28,976 nucleotides of DNA from Vermamoeba vermiformis (taxonomy: Eukaryota; Tubulinea; Echinamoebida), in NCBI GenBank assembly GCA_045837725.1, contig JBEWZL010000170.1, positions 1 through 28,976 of the forward strand. Reading direction: 5' to 3'. Under the pieces are notes generated by a model. That model was not told the origin of the DNA and did not search any database. It worked only from the letters and a program-made list of their open reading frames with translations. Positions within the stretch are counted from its first letter, which is position 1, and the number at the start of each line of letters is the position of its first letter. This document shows, in pieces, positions 10,642-21,900 of the stretch. The position numbers and the translations under genes are program-made.

Positions 10642-13404
10642 TTATTGTTCGGGGCTCGGTTTTTTTTGTTCGTACATTTTCAACTTGCCCTTCAGCTCGA
10701 AGATTTCGTTCTTCAAAATCATATTCTCGTGATAGAACTTCTCGTACATCGAGCGATAATCATCGGTTGTGGTCTCTTTGAGTTTTTTGTTCTCACTCTT
10801 GAGTTCTTTGATCTGATCACTCATCGCTCTCACATTGCTCGCAAGATTGGCCATTTCATCTTCGAACGATGAGCCTCCTGTTGACATTGGCACGCTACCA
10901 CTCTTGCCTGCACTGCCATTGAAGCTTCCCGTTGTGGTGCCTTTGTTGGTCGACTTCTTGCGATCACTCGACGATGCAAACTTCTTGGTGTAAGATCTGA
11001 TCACAGCTTGAAGTTGTGCTTCGTTCATTTGTCGGAGCTCTTCTTCAGTGTACGAGAACAACAGTTTGATCTTTGGAATGAACAACACACTGAGCGAGGT
11101 CATTGTCAAGAACAAGATGCAGCAGCACAACAGTGCGAAGCGAACAATGACATCTGTCACCAAGAAGATGACTGCGACAAAGATAACGATGAAACCAAAG
11201 TTGTACATCTAAATAGGTGCAACTGTTAATACTCTGAAATACATGAGAGTCGAACAAAGATGATACTTACAGCCCAACCAATGTACTTGGCTTCGTTGTA
11301 GAGTGTCAATCGAAGCTTGCTCACGAGTGCTGAGATGATGATGCCAAATATCATCACGATACCGTTGAACACGAGCAAAGTGATGCCAGTGGGGAAGTGG
11401 AACAAGCAGAATGAGAACTGTTGATCACCTTCATTCTGGAACTCGAATGAAGCAGGTTGAAGTCCCATCATCACAGCCAAGATGACACACTCACCCAACA
11501 AGATCACTCCAACACCAAAGCCAACATCACGATCAGTGTATTTGACAAGTTGAAGTGACTTGTTCGAGAACAACAAATAGATGCGTCCTGTCTTTGCGAA
11601 CAAAGATCTGAAGATAACGTTGGTCAGTAATGTGTTGACACGTGTCACAAGTGTCAAAGTGTCAAACACTCACCCGAACAACAATGCAAAGCCAACAGGA
11701 AGCATCCAAATGAACAAATTGCAACCAATCATCGTGTTTGAGACGAATGCAATGACTGAGCCGAACATCAACATGCCTCCAATGCACATTGAGATCAAGA
11801 ACACACCACTCGATGCGATGATCACCTTTGACTTGCGACTGTAGGTAAACACGTTAGAGATGAAAAGGAACACATTAATAATACGTACTACTTGAGAGTG
11901 ACAATCAAATAGAAGAAGGTGCACATGACACAAAGTCCGCTCAACACCCACATGGCGATCTGAAGGTCAACTCCGACTTCTTTGTAGGACGCTGATTGGA
12001 TGAAGGATATTAGCATCAGTTATCTCTACAACACTATTAGTGCACTTACAAGGACGGATCCAGTTCTCCCAGATCTGTTCGTTCGCTTGGACCCACTGAC
12101 AAGCAACGTCGAAGACCGAAGTATTGACATACAAGTTAGCCAAGAGTTCGGTCATCTGATTGCCGTTCAATGAATACGACTGTGCTAAGAAAGCAGTTTC
12201 AGGACTGTACTCGGGCAGATTTGTCCACATCACTTTGCCGAGAATTTCAGGAGGATAATACACAGCTAATCAAAGTTCGATGAGTACACTTATTATACGC
12301 CACCGTTGCATATAAGATGCACTTACTGTCGTTCGGCAGTTGAATACGCATCAAGCTATAGACGCTGTCCAAAGTGTGCGGTCGCCAGAAATAAAATAAC
12401 ATGGGCTCTTTGCGGGCATAACGCTCCTTCAAGACATCAGCCATCTCGCCTTCACCACTCAAGAACTGGATGTTGAGGGAGTAATTTTGGTCCTTGATGA
12501 TTCGTTCTTCGACCTCCATCCAGTTTCGATCACCAAGAATGAGCGTATTGTTGAAGTAACCAGCGACACGTGGATCCGAGAAGTCACCGAACAATGCCTC
12601 GGGGACGTCATCGAGGACATATCTAGGCACGTACCAGCCTATAAATATGAGATTTAGTTAATAGGGTAAAGTAATAAACGGAGTTGATGAAATTGTTTTG
12701 TCTCGATCAGTTCTGCTCAAAGTAAGCGTCAAAATAGAGAGGTGATAAATCAAGATGAGGTAAGTTCAATACGTTATATGTGACACAAGGTTACGATAAA
12801 TCGACCATGCAACAATTCACAAACAAAAACTGTCGATCCAACTTACCGACTTGACCAACCATGCCGAGAGGGCCGGCAGAAGTAATAGTCTTGTCTTGAA
12901 TAATGTATTGTTGCTCTTGTTTTACTCGCGATGACGGCCTATCGGTAAACTGTTAGTGTGCTTTGTTGGAGATCTAGAAGTTGTGCACAAATAATAATTA
13001 TCAATGTAGTTGATACTAAAGGTCGTCTTACCAGTATTCCAATATTATATGAACCTCTCCTGTCGACATTCTGTCCCATGCTTCACCGCTATCGTCGATC
13101 GCGACAATTTCATTCCGTACACCGATTGCTTCGTCCAATAAAATGCTGGCGATGTAAGCATTCAAGTACGAACTCGACCAAGGGTTTAATACAATTTTTA
13201 CAGGGTTTCTGGCAGCATAGCCTAAAATTTTGTAAATTAACGAGATGCGTCACCTTTTAGCGGCTGGATCTACATACCTGCAGGGCGAGGTCTATTCAAG
13301 CAGGGTCCTCTTGCACTATACTGTGTAGTAGTATCTTGAGCAATGATGGTCGCGAACAAAGCTACCAGCACAAGACCACCTAAGATGCGTAAAGTAGCGG
13401 ACAT
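10642..13404 (-). CDS. Class C GPCR with OpuAC-type ligand-binding ectodomain (GPCR 1)
   Basis: Nine exons, 702 residues: 13278-13404, 13032-13221, 12847-12938, 12327-12638, 12050-12265, 11889-11991, 11674-11838, 11271-11607, 10642-11208. A signal peptide (MSATLRILGGLVLVALFATI) is followed by a periplasmic-binding-protein domain, about 45-315, that matches OpuAC (glycine betaine/proline-betaine binding): NPWSSSYLNAYIASILLDEA, GEVHIILEYWP, GWYVPRYVLDDVP, YARKEPMLFYFWRPHTL and WIRP near its end. Several Trp/Tyr sit where an aromatic box for quaternary amines would be. Seven helices follow (about 322-560) with class C marks: AKTGRIYLLF after TM3, LYNEAKYIGWA before TM6, SVLFIPKIKLLF at TM7. The tail has a Gly/Ser linker and a coiled coil (MSDQIKELKSENKKLKE). 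Likely a plasma-membrane receptor for a betaine- or choline-like solute; the ligand is inferred from the fold. Confidence 0.9.
11636..11647. repeat. 12-bp palindrome in intron 7 of GPCR 1
   Basis: TGACACGTGTCA, a perfect palindrome with a CACGTG (E-box/G-box) core. The same 12-mer occurs in the matching intron of GPCR 2 and in an intron of GPCR 3. Confidence 0.5.
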
Positions 13405-14070
13405 CGTTCGCGGCACTGATCTGTGTACGAATTGTGGGCTTTACGTGGAAGTTAAAATGTTAAATTAAAATATTAACCAGAAAATCAGAAACATTGGGAA
13501 CCTATCAATCAGTCATATCGTGTCGTTCGGCGGTATTTTTTTCCAAGTTAGGAAATTTGTTGATCCATGCTTGTGAATTACATAATTTCAGCATCTCGTG
13601 TTAAGATTATAACAAGAACACATAAATAGTTTCGTTTAGTCTCTAAGGTATGAAACAATCGCTGCACGAGTAACAAACGAAGATGAGACGTTGATCTTTT
13701 AGTATTCGAGAAGATAAAATACTAGAATGCTGAACATGTGTGTATCATACTTAAAATAATCGATAGACTACCAACATACTTCGATATTAATATTACTAAA
13801 TTCAAAAATAAAAATTGCAAATACCAAAACTTGCCAATACTTGAAATTCTAATAATGTTCAAAACACGCGATGTTAGGGTAATTGTTGATATAATTTGCT
13901 ATTTAAATTCGAACACATACCATCTGAGGACTTGCCCGTACCTGGTGGAAAATTTTGTGGTATAATGAATACAAGTCACTATTGTTCAACAACGCATACT
14001 TAATGCAGCTATGTTGCACTTGCGATAAATAAAATTACAAATTTATTTTCTTTTAAAAATTCGCGTCATG
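13405..14070. other. Intergenic region between the tandem receptors
   Basis: 666 bases between the GPCR 1 start and the GPCR 2 stop. It should hold the GPCR 1 promoter and the GPCR 2 3' UTR. It is AT-rich. An open frame at 13738-13965 (+) is low-complexity (Asn, Lys, Ile) without a recognisable domain, and I do not call it. An AATAAA on the minus strand at 14042-14047 is a candidate poly(A) signal for GPCR 2. Confidence 0.5.
14042..14047 (-). terminator. Candidate poly(A) signal of GPCR 2
   Basis: AATAAA on the minus strand, 24 bases past the stop codon, at nearly the same distance as in GPCR 1. Confidence 0.4.
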
Positions 14071-16860
14071 TTATTGGTCGGGCTTGCTTTGTTCGTACAC
14101 CTTGATTTTACCCTTCAATTCAAATATTTCATTCTTCAATATCATATTTTCATGGTAATATCGTTCGTACAAGGCTCGATAATCTTCGCTTGTGGTCTCT
14201 TTGAGCTTTTTGTTCTCACTCTTGAGTTCTTTGATCTGATCACTCATCGCTCTCACATTGCTCGCAAGATTGGCCATTTCATCTTCGAATGACGAGCCTC
14301 CTGTTGACATTGGCACACTGCCACTCTTGCCTGCACTGCCATTGAAACTTCCCGTGGTCGTGCCTTTGTTGGTTGACTTCTTGCGACCACTCGACGATGC
14401 AAACTTCTTGGTGTATGAGCGAATCACAGCTTGAAGTTGTGCTTCGTTCATTTGTCTGAGCTCTTCTTCAGTGTACGAGAACAACAATTTGATCTTTGGA
14501 ATGAACAACACACTGAGCGAGGTCATTGTCAAGAACAAGATGCAGCAGCACAACAAAGCGTATCGCACGACAACGTCAGGCACCAAAAAGATAACAGCGA
14601 CAAAGATAACGATGAAACCAAAGTTGTACATCTAAATAGGTTTTGTTAGCTATCGGAGGAAGTTGAAAGATTGCATGAGCGAACTTACGGCCCAACCAAT
14701 GTATTTGGCTTCGTTGTAGAGTGTCAGTCGAAGCTTGCTCACGAGTGCTGAAATGATGATGCCGAACACCATCACGATACCGTTGAACACGAGCAAAGTG
14801 ATGCCAGTGGGGAAGTGGAACAAGCAGAATGAGAACTGTTGATCACCTTCGTTCTGGAACTCGAATGAAGCAGGTTGAAGTCCCATCATCACAGCCAAGA
14901 TGACACACTCACCCAACAAGATCACTCCAACACCAAAGCCAACATCACGATCAGTGTATTTGACAAGTTGAAGTGACTTGTTCGAGAACAGCAAATAGAT
15001 GCGTCCTGTCTTGGCGAACAATGATCTGAAGATAATGTTGGTCAGTAATGCTTTGACACGTGTCACAAGTGTCAAAATGTCAAAGTGTCAAACACTCACC
15101 CAAACAACAACGCAAAGCCAACAGGAAGCATCCAAATGAACAAGTTGCAGCCAATATGGGTATTCGATACGAATGCTGCGACTGAGCCGAACATCAACAT
15201 GCCTCCAATGCACATTGAGATCAAGAACACACCACTCGATGCGATGATCACCTTTGACTTGCGACTGTAGGTTAACACGTTAGACACGAAAAGGAACACG
15301 TTAATAATACGTACTATTTGGCAGTCACAGCGAGATAGAAAACTGAGACACAGAAACAAATGCCTGTTAAGACCCACATGGCGATCTGAAGATCCAATCC
15401 TACTTCTTTGAACGACGCTTGACAGTAGGTGTGAGCTTTTGAACCAAGCACATATAATATTATTTTGACTTACAAGGATGGACCCAGTTCTCCCAGATAT
15501 GTTCGTTGTTCTTGACCCAATCACACGCCGTGTCGAAGATAGATCGGGTTTGATATAATTTGGCCAAGAGCTCTGTCATTTGATTACCATTAAGAGCGAA
15601 TGACTGTGCTAAGAAAGCTGTTTCAGGACTGTACTCAGGTAGGTCTGCCCACATAATCTTGCCAAGAATTTCAGGAGGGTAGTAGATCGCTGGATCGAAA
15701 GGTTAGGACAATTTGTGTAGGACCATAAGACACGCTATATACTTACAGTCGTTAGGTAGCTGAATACGCATCAAGTTAAAGATGCTTTCCAACGTATGAG
15801 GCTTCCAGAAGTAAAACAACATTTGCTCCTTGCGCGCGTATCGTTCGATGAGCATTTCGGTCATTTCAATTTCACCGCTCAACAACTGAATGTTAAGTGA
15901 GAAGTTTTGATCTTTGATGATGTTAGCTTCAACGTCCAGCCAAGTCGGATCACCAACAATCAGAGTGTTGTTGAAGTACTCGGCAACATTTGGATCCGAG
16001 AAGTCACCGAACAATGCTTTGGGGACGTCATCGAGGACATATCTAGGCACGTACCAGCCTATTAATATGAGATTTAGTTAATAGGCGTTGAATTAAAAAC
16101 GTGGTTTCCAAATAGATAACGGTCCAGTTCAATTTTAAATTCGCGTCGTTGAAATTGCTTGTTCAAGTCGCGAGCACGTGGTCATTAATTAACGACGTGA
16201 TGTCTAACAGATTGACATGGCAACCTGGCGAGATACGAAATTTCCAGAATTTCACCGCCCGACTTACCGGCTTGCCCAACTGTACCAAGAGGTCCTGCAG
16301 ACAATATAGTTCCATCATTGTAAATGTATTTTTCTTCCTGGACGCGTTGAGTAGAAGGCCTGTCAATACCAACGAATTAAATTTTAATAGTCAAACTTCA
16401 AAATTCTTGCTTTTCCATTTAAGGCAAAAAGTAAGGGGGACAGCTCGCAGGGTTCCCTAAATTATATAGTAATACTCACCAGTACTCCAGCAATGCATGT
16501 ATGTTGCCTTGCGATACTTGGTCCCACGAATCTGCTCCGTCGTTGATCGTGACCAACTCATTTCGTACACCGACTGCTTCGTCCAATATAATGTTAGCGA
16601 TATATGCACCAATTACAGAGCTGGACCACGTTCTCATAGCAAGTTTGACAGGGTTCCTAGCAGCATAGCCTAGCAACAAATGTCAGAATCATTTCTTCAA
16701 ACTGCTGTCACACGCAGATCCGCATACCAGCAGGGCGAGGTCTATTTAGACAAGCTCCTCGCGCACTATATGGTGCAGCAGTCTCCTGAGCGACTGCCAT
16801 TGACAGGTAGACTACGAAGGCGAGTGCTGCAGTGATTATGAAACGAGTTGATCTTGCCAT
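14071..16860 (-). CDS. Class C GPCR with OpuAC-type ligand-binding ectodomain (GPCR 2)
   Basis: Tandem paralogue of GPCR 1 with the same nine exons and 702 residues: 16728-16860, 16480-16669, 16268-16359, 15747-16058, 15474-15689, 15315-15417, 15100-15264, 14689-15025, 14071-14631. Signal peptide MARSTRFIITAALAFVVYLS, then OpuAC-type domain (RTWSSSVIGAYIANIILDEA, HALLEYWPS, GWYVPRYVLDDVP, MLFYFWKPHTL), seven helices and coiled-coil tail. The 7TM part (exons 7-9) is almost the same protein as GPCR 1, and even intron 7 is nearly identical apart from a short duplication. The sensor exons 1-5 and the end of the tail differ at many residues. The residue before the first conserved Trp changes (NPW to RTW), so ligand preference may differ. 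It is transcribed away from the VAMP7-like gene with a 702-base divergent spacer. Confidence 0.9.
15054..15065. repeat. 12-bp palindrome in intron 7 of GPCR 2
   Basis: TGACACGTGTCA, same palindrome and same intron as in GPCR 1. Confidence 0.5.
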
Positions 16861-17562
16861 CTCGTTGGAGATCAATTTAGATCGGGACTTGTGTGGTGCT
16901 CTGTGCGACGAGTAAATGAAATTAATGCAGTTGGGGAATAATCTGATATGTTGTTGTTGATCACAGTACACAGTGCTGTGCGTCAGATTGCTATTAAAGG
17001 AAATTCGTTTAGCCGTGTGCACGCAAGATCTGCCTGAGATTGAATTATCAGAAAGGAGTTGTGATACTAAATTATTATTGACTTACAGTTGCGTTGAGCC
17101 CTTCCGTTTACCTTCACAAACGCGCAACTTTTTGCAACGGAAACCAATAAAGCGATAAAAGCAATAATGATGATTAAATTAATGATAAATTGGCCACTTT
17201 TTGCGAATATTATAATTATGTTATAATTATAATTGGCAGAATCTTGCCTGAATTTAATAGCCGCCATCCAATTTCAAAAAGCCCAGTAAGTTCATAATAT
17301 TATATTCCTATCAACAATCTTCTCTATTGCCGTGCGACGAATTTAATTTTTCTCTATTAATGCGAGAAGCACGAGAGGCAAAATGAAACCGTTACTCGTT
17401 ATTTAGATCTTCTTCGCCAATGCACGTGGAGCTGGGCTTACTGCACGCATTGTTAACTATGACGTCATTGTCACTCATACTGAATGGTGAATGGTGCTTC
17501 AAAAGGTTTAAGTGAAAATGATTGTCCTTCCTTTTACCTATTTATTCTAGAAGATAGCACAG
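16861..17562. promoter_or_regulatory. Divergent intergenic region, GPCR 2 / VAMP7-like gene
   Basis: 702 bases, AT-rich, between two divergent starts, so it should contain both promoters. A minus-strand open frame at 17067-17267 would encode a 66-residue peptide with one hydrophobic stretch (FIINLIIIIAFIALLVSV). It sits in AT-rich sequence and contains possible splice donors. It could be a small membrane protein exon or chance; I do not call it a gene. CACGTG cores occur near 16176 and 17422. Confidence 0.4.
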
Positions 17563-18642
17563 ATGTCGTCTTCTACCTTTATTTATTCCGTAGTGGCCCG
17601 TTCTAAGGTCGTATTGGCCGAATATAGTGATCCTAATGCTTACAAAGGCAACTTTATCGTAGTTTCCAGACTCATCTTGGAGAAGCTGGATTCGTCTACA
17701 GATGTGAAGAAAGTCTATACTTATGATCAATATATGGTCCACATAGTCGTAAATTCAGGAATAATTTACATGTGCATCACGGAGAGCTTGCAATCCGGCT
17801 CGATTATGCGTGTAATGAACTTTTTGGAAGAGATTCAGAAGCGATTTACTCAAACATACGATAATAAGAAAATAGCTAATGCAGCTGCATATGAAATGAA
17901 CGATGAATTCGGCCGTGTTTTGCAATCCCAAATGGTAACGTATAATTTGTAAAATATTAACTGCTACTTTGTTAGTTTATAGCCAATTCCTCGCGCAAAT
18001 TATTTTAAATAACCAAAATAATATATGATATTATTTTTCCTATTTTTTCGAACTTTCTTGTCCCTTTTGTTCTTTGAAATAGATGCACATGTCAATCTTC
18101 AAGCTGCTTAATAACATGTCATTTAATAGCAATACTGGTCCTCAAATATTGCAAATGATCGTAGCGCCGCCCTCATGAATAAGATTGAAGGCGTAAAAGG
18201 CATATTGATGGAGAATATTGAAAGATTGATGGATCGAGAAGAAAAAATCAGCTTGCTCGTCGAAAAAACACAAGAAATGCAAGGCCAATCATTTACTTTT
18301 GCACAGAAGAGCACTGAATTGAAGAGGAAGTTGTGCTGGAGAAATTTCAGATTGTACATCGTTATTGCTGTTTTGTTGATGGTACGTGCGCCTCAGATCC
18401 CACATATTTCAATTCTTATGAGCTTTTTATGGCTTATATTAGATACTATAGCATTAATTTGTAATACTGGCTAATAGACCTCCTACTAGGTTCTTGGTTG
18501 GTTGATCGCATCCTCGATCTGCGGTTTCGATTTCTCCAAGTGCGGTGGTGACGGTGAAAATCCTCCCCCTCGATCATCTGCTGCTACCCTATACGGATCA
18601 ATTACCGCCCTCGTTGTTTCTGTCGTCAGCCTACTATTCTAA
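17563..18642 (+). CDS. VAMP7-like R-SNARE (longin family) with extra hydrophobic C-terminus
   Basis: Exons 17563-17934, 18130-18381 and 18490-18642; 258 residues. Residues 1-120 form a longin domain (MSSSTFIYSVVARSKVVLAE; ending AAYEMNDEFGRVLQSQM). The SNARE motif, about 128-185, has the R-SNARE form: VKGILMENIERLMDREEKIS with the zero-layer Arg in MDRE, then LLVEKTQEMQGQSFTF. A membrane anchor (LYIVIAVLLMVLGWLIAS) and a Cys-rich luminal stub (ICGFDFSKCGG) match VAMP7, which normally ends here. This protein continues with a Pro/Ser linker and a second hydrophobic stretch (LYGSITALVVSVVSLLF) to the stop. VAMP7 drives fusion with late endosomes, lysosomes and the plasma membrane. The extra tail could be a second membrane segment or a GPI-type signal, which would be odd for a SNARE. 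AATAAA follows at 18728. Confidence 0.88.
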
Positions 18643-18727
18643 AGGCGGCCGTGTTTACCTACCAAGTTGCAGTTTAATTTACGCGTAAATTCGTCGGTTA
18701 AATTGCAACGTTTTGACCTCATTTTGT

Positions 18728-18733
18728 AATAAA
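18728..18733 (+). terminator. Candidate poly(A) signal of the VAMP7-like gene
   Basis: AATAAA 86 bases after the stop codon, in the 279-base gap before the convergent GPCR 3 stop. Confidence 0.4.
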
Positions 18734-18921
18734 TAACTTTATGCTGTATTATAGCACATGAGAATATGGCTGCTGGTCGAAAATCTCAGAGACGCATTTA
18801 ATTATTAAGCGTTTATTTAAATAAGTGATTGATTAGATTACAATAATATATATTAGGTAGCAGTTAAGTATGGTACAATCTATTAAAGTACAGGTTCCTT
18901 AGGAGGTAAAAAAGGAACGCT

Positions 18922-21900
18922 TTAATCGCTATCGGACGAGGACGAATCTTCGTCATTTGAGGGCAGAGATGACGGAGACGAGGACAATCCCGAAGAAGAC
19001 GGGGAGGCAGCCACATTAGTATTAGTGTTGGGTGATGTAACGGGCGAGGACAAGCCACTCTTGTCGAGCAACATGTCAGTGCTCGTGTGAATGGTCAATT
19101 TCTCTTTCTCTAAATAGAATAGAACCATTAGCACTCAGCATACTTTTAAGGGAGTACATGTGACACTTACGCAAGAGTTTCGCCTTCAGTTCTTTGTTCT
19201 CTTCTTCAAGGTCCGTGTAGCGCTTCTTAAGTTGGTCAATCATCGCAGTTTCTTCAATATTAGCTGTGCAAGGCACGTGTTAGCAATGGATTAGAACTCT
19301 CAGTCTAGGTGCAGTATACTTACTCGAGGCGTTGGACAGAGCAGACATGTAAGTCGAAGTTTGACCCATCTTGTTCAAGTTCGAGTTGAGGGCTTTAGGA
19401 TCCTTTTGTTCTGCAGAAAGAGGTTGGGTTAGTCTATCATTCACTATTTACATGGTCCTCAACACTTACTCGTCAACACGAAGTGCACTTTAGGCATGAA
19501 CAGAATAGTCACTGTCGAGAACACCCCGAACAGAATTGCGGCAGATCTGCAGAAAATGGAGTTAGTGACCGATGCTAATAGTCGCTAATATAACATTTGT
19601 ATCATACCTAATGATGGTGTCTACCATTCTGTCGGTGATATTAATCGAGTACACGATCAACAAGATCAAACCAGCGAATGTCAAGAGGTACATGGAGATG
19701 AGCACGTATTTAGACTCGTTGTATTCACTCACGACCTTGCGGGCCCAAATACCCAAGATGACACCAGCAATAATAAGACCACCCTAATAATGTACGTATG
19801 AGCAATGTATGACATGCGATGACACGTGTCAATCAGTCACTTACGTTGTACACGATGAGAATAATGACGAAGGGTGTTTCTCCTTCGCGTGAGCATTGAG
19901 TGTAGTTCAAAGCAGGTCTGCGTTACAATAAGTATACTAGTCAGCTGTTGAAAGTATTGTACGTACCTCAATGGATCTGGTTGAATGTACTCGGCAACAG
20001 GAGTAAATGCAGCGCTCCAGATAACCAAAACAATCTGTGCGTGGTGAGTACATTGCACTCCTATTATTTGAAGCACTTACAATCTCAACGGACACGAGAA
20101 TAGCAACCACTTTGAGCAGTTGAATGTTCGGGATCTTGAGTGCCTTCAACTTCTTGTAGGTGAAAATTCTCCAAATACGCCATGTCTTGGCCAACAAGTT
20201 ACTGTAAAATAACACGTCAACACATTGAAAAGGATTCAACCGAGGCCAATGAACTTACGCGAACATCATGCCGAAGCCCAAGTTGAACAACCAGTAGCGG
20301 GCAATGCATGCGCCAGTAGTGGTTTCAAGGGTCCATAAGAAGACTATAACAACGGTTAGACCAGTACTAACTTCATACGAGTGTCACTTACTCGAGGCAA
20401 ACATCATCAAGGCACCAAGCATAATCAACTCGACGAAGATGAGCGAAGCAGCAACGATTTGAGGCTTGTCTCGCCACACGTAGAACAAAATCATCAAGAA
20501 CAAACAGAAAGCGACGCCTAACCCAGCGATGGAGATAATGGCGATTTCAGCGGGAGTTTTGTACCAAGACGGGTCTTCAATGCGTTCGCTCCAAGTGGGC
20601 GCGGGGTAAATGGCTAAAAATATCACGTTAGTGCTGTCAATTTTACACGTGTCACGTATATTCGTACCATCCATTTCAGCAGAAGATAAGGGAGATACGA
20701 GATACGTGTCCATGTTTTGATCGTATTGCACGGTAGCAACTGTTGTAGTGGTCAATTGGCCGAACGGCGTGAACTGCAGCAAGCCATAGAAAGTTCTCAT
20801 ATTAATCTGAGGGAGAGTATTAGGCGAGGTCGTAATAAATATAAAATACGAGAATCATACGGTAGCTAAGCCACGAGCAACAAGTGTCGGTTCTGACGAG
20901 CGAGCAATTTCAGTGGCTGTTTGGAAAGCCATACCAGCAGCATAGGAAGCAGCTGCAATGTACCTGATATGCATTAATTAGATATGATACACATTAAGTT
21001 ATATTAAATGAGATACATACGTTGGACTTTGACCGAACGCATTCGTGTATGTGTTGAAAAACAATTCGGGACTGGTCTCGTTGGCTGTCTGAATGAAATG
21101 TTGTGCTTTCACTGAACCATCTTCGATGTGTTCTCGGCCTCGTAATCTCTCGTCCCAAGGTACCACAGAGATGATATATCTAAATAAATAAAATTATTAG
21201 TTTCCTGATCTGAAAGTCGATCCACCGACTCAATTCAAAAATAATTTCTTAAAATATGTCATAATGTACCTTCCGTCTTCTCCGAGCTCTTCTTGATAAT
21301 TGCCAGTAATGCAGTTGGCCAAGATGAGAGCGTTAGGCATGAAATTGTTGGCTTTGGCTCGCTTGACAAATTGAATGCAGCCGTCAGGAGATGTAGCACC
21401 AATAACAACATCTAATAGTACGTTGTCAATAATTATATTATTATGGTTAATCTTTCGGAGTGGAGTAAAAAGATTGCGTCCGATCCGCCAGTACGCGATG
21501 ATTGAATTTTGATATCATTGCAAGATTAATACTTACCAGCACCAGTATTGGCTAATTCGGCAATAACGTCGTCAATTGAATCCAATGAATCGAGCTTGTA
21601 AGTGTTTTTAACTTGGAAATTATTATCGGCAGCGCTGGTCGAGGCTCCATCGGCCATATTCCTATTAAATTGGAATATTAGACACGCATTTACAATACAT
21701 TCTAAATCTAGATCGGAATAATTTCAATTTGCACGAATTGCTGCGGAGAAGAAAGATCTACCCCAAAACTTACTTGAAGTCTTCAGTATCTTCGTAAAAT
21801 AGTGCAACAGATCTAGCACCCTTGATTTTCATCAATGTAATTGCAGGCTGGAAATAAGTCGATGGAGGGGGCAAAAGTCCGGTCAACAGATCGAATCTAC

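Noticed and set aside
13738-13965. 75-residue open frame between the tandem receptors
   Set aside because: AT-rich, Asn/Lys/Ile-biased, no domain, no splice context, and in the place where a promoter is expected.
17067-17267. 66-residue minus-strand frame with one hydrophobic stretch
   Set aside because: AT-rich sequence easily gives such Ile-rich frames; no homology recognised and no supporting exon found.
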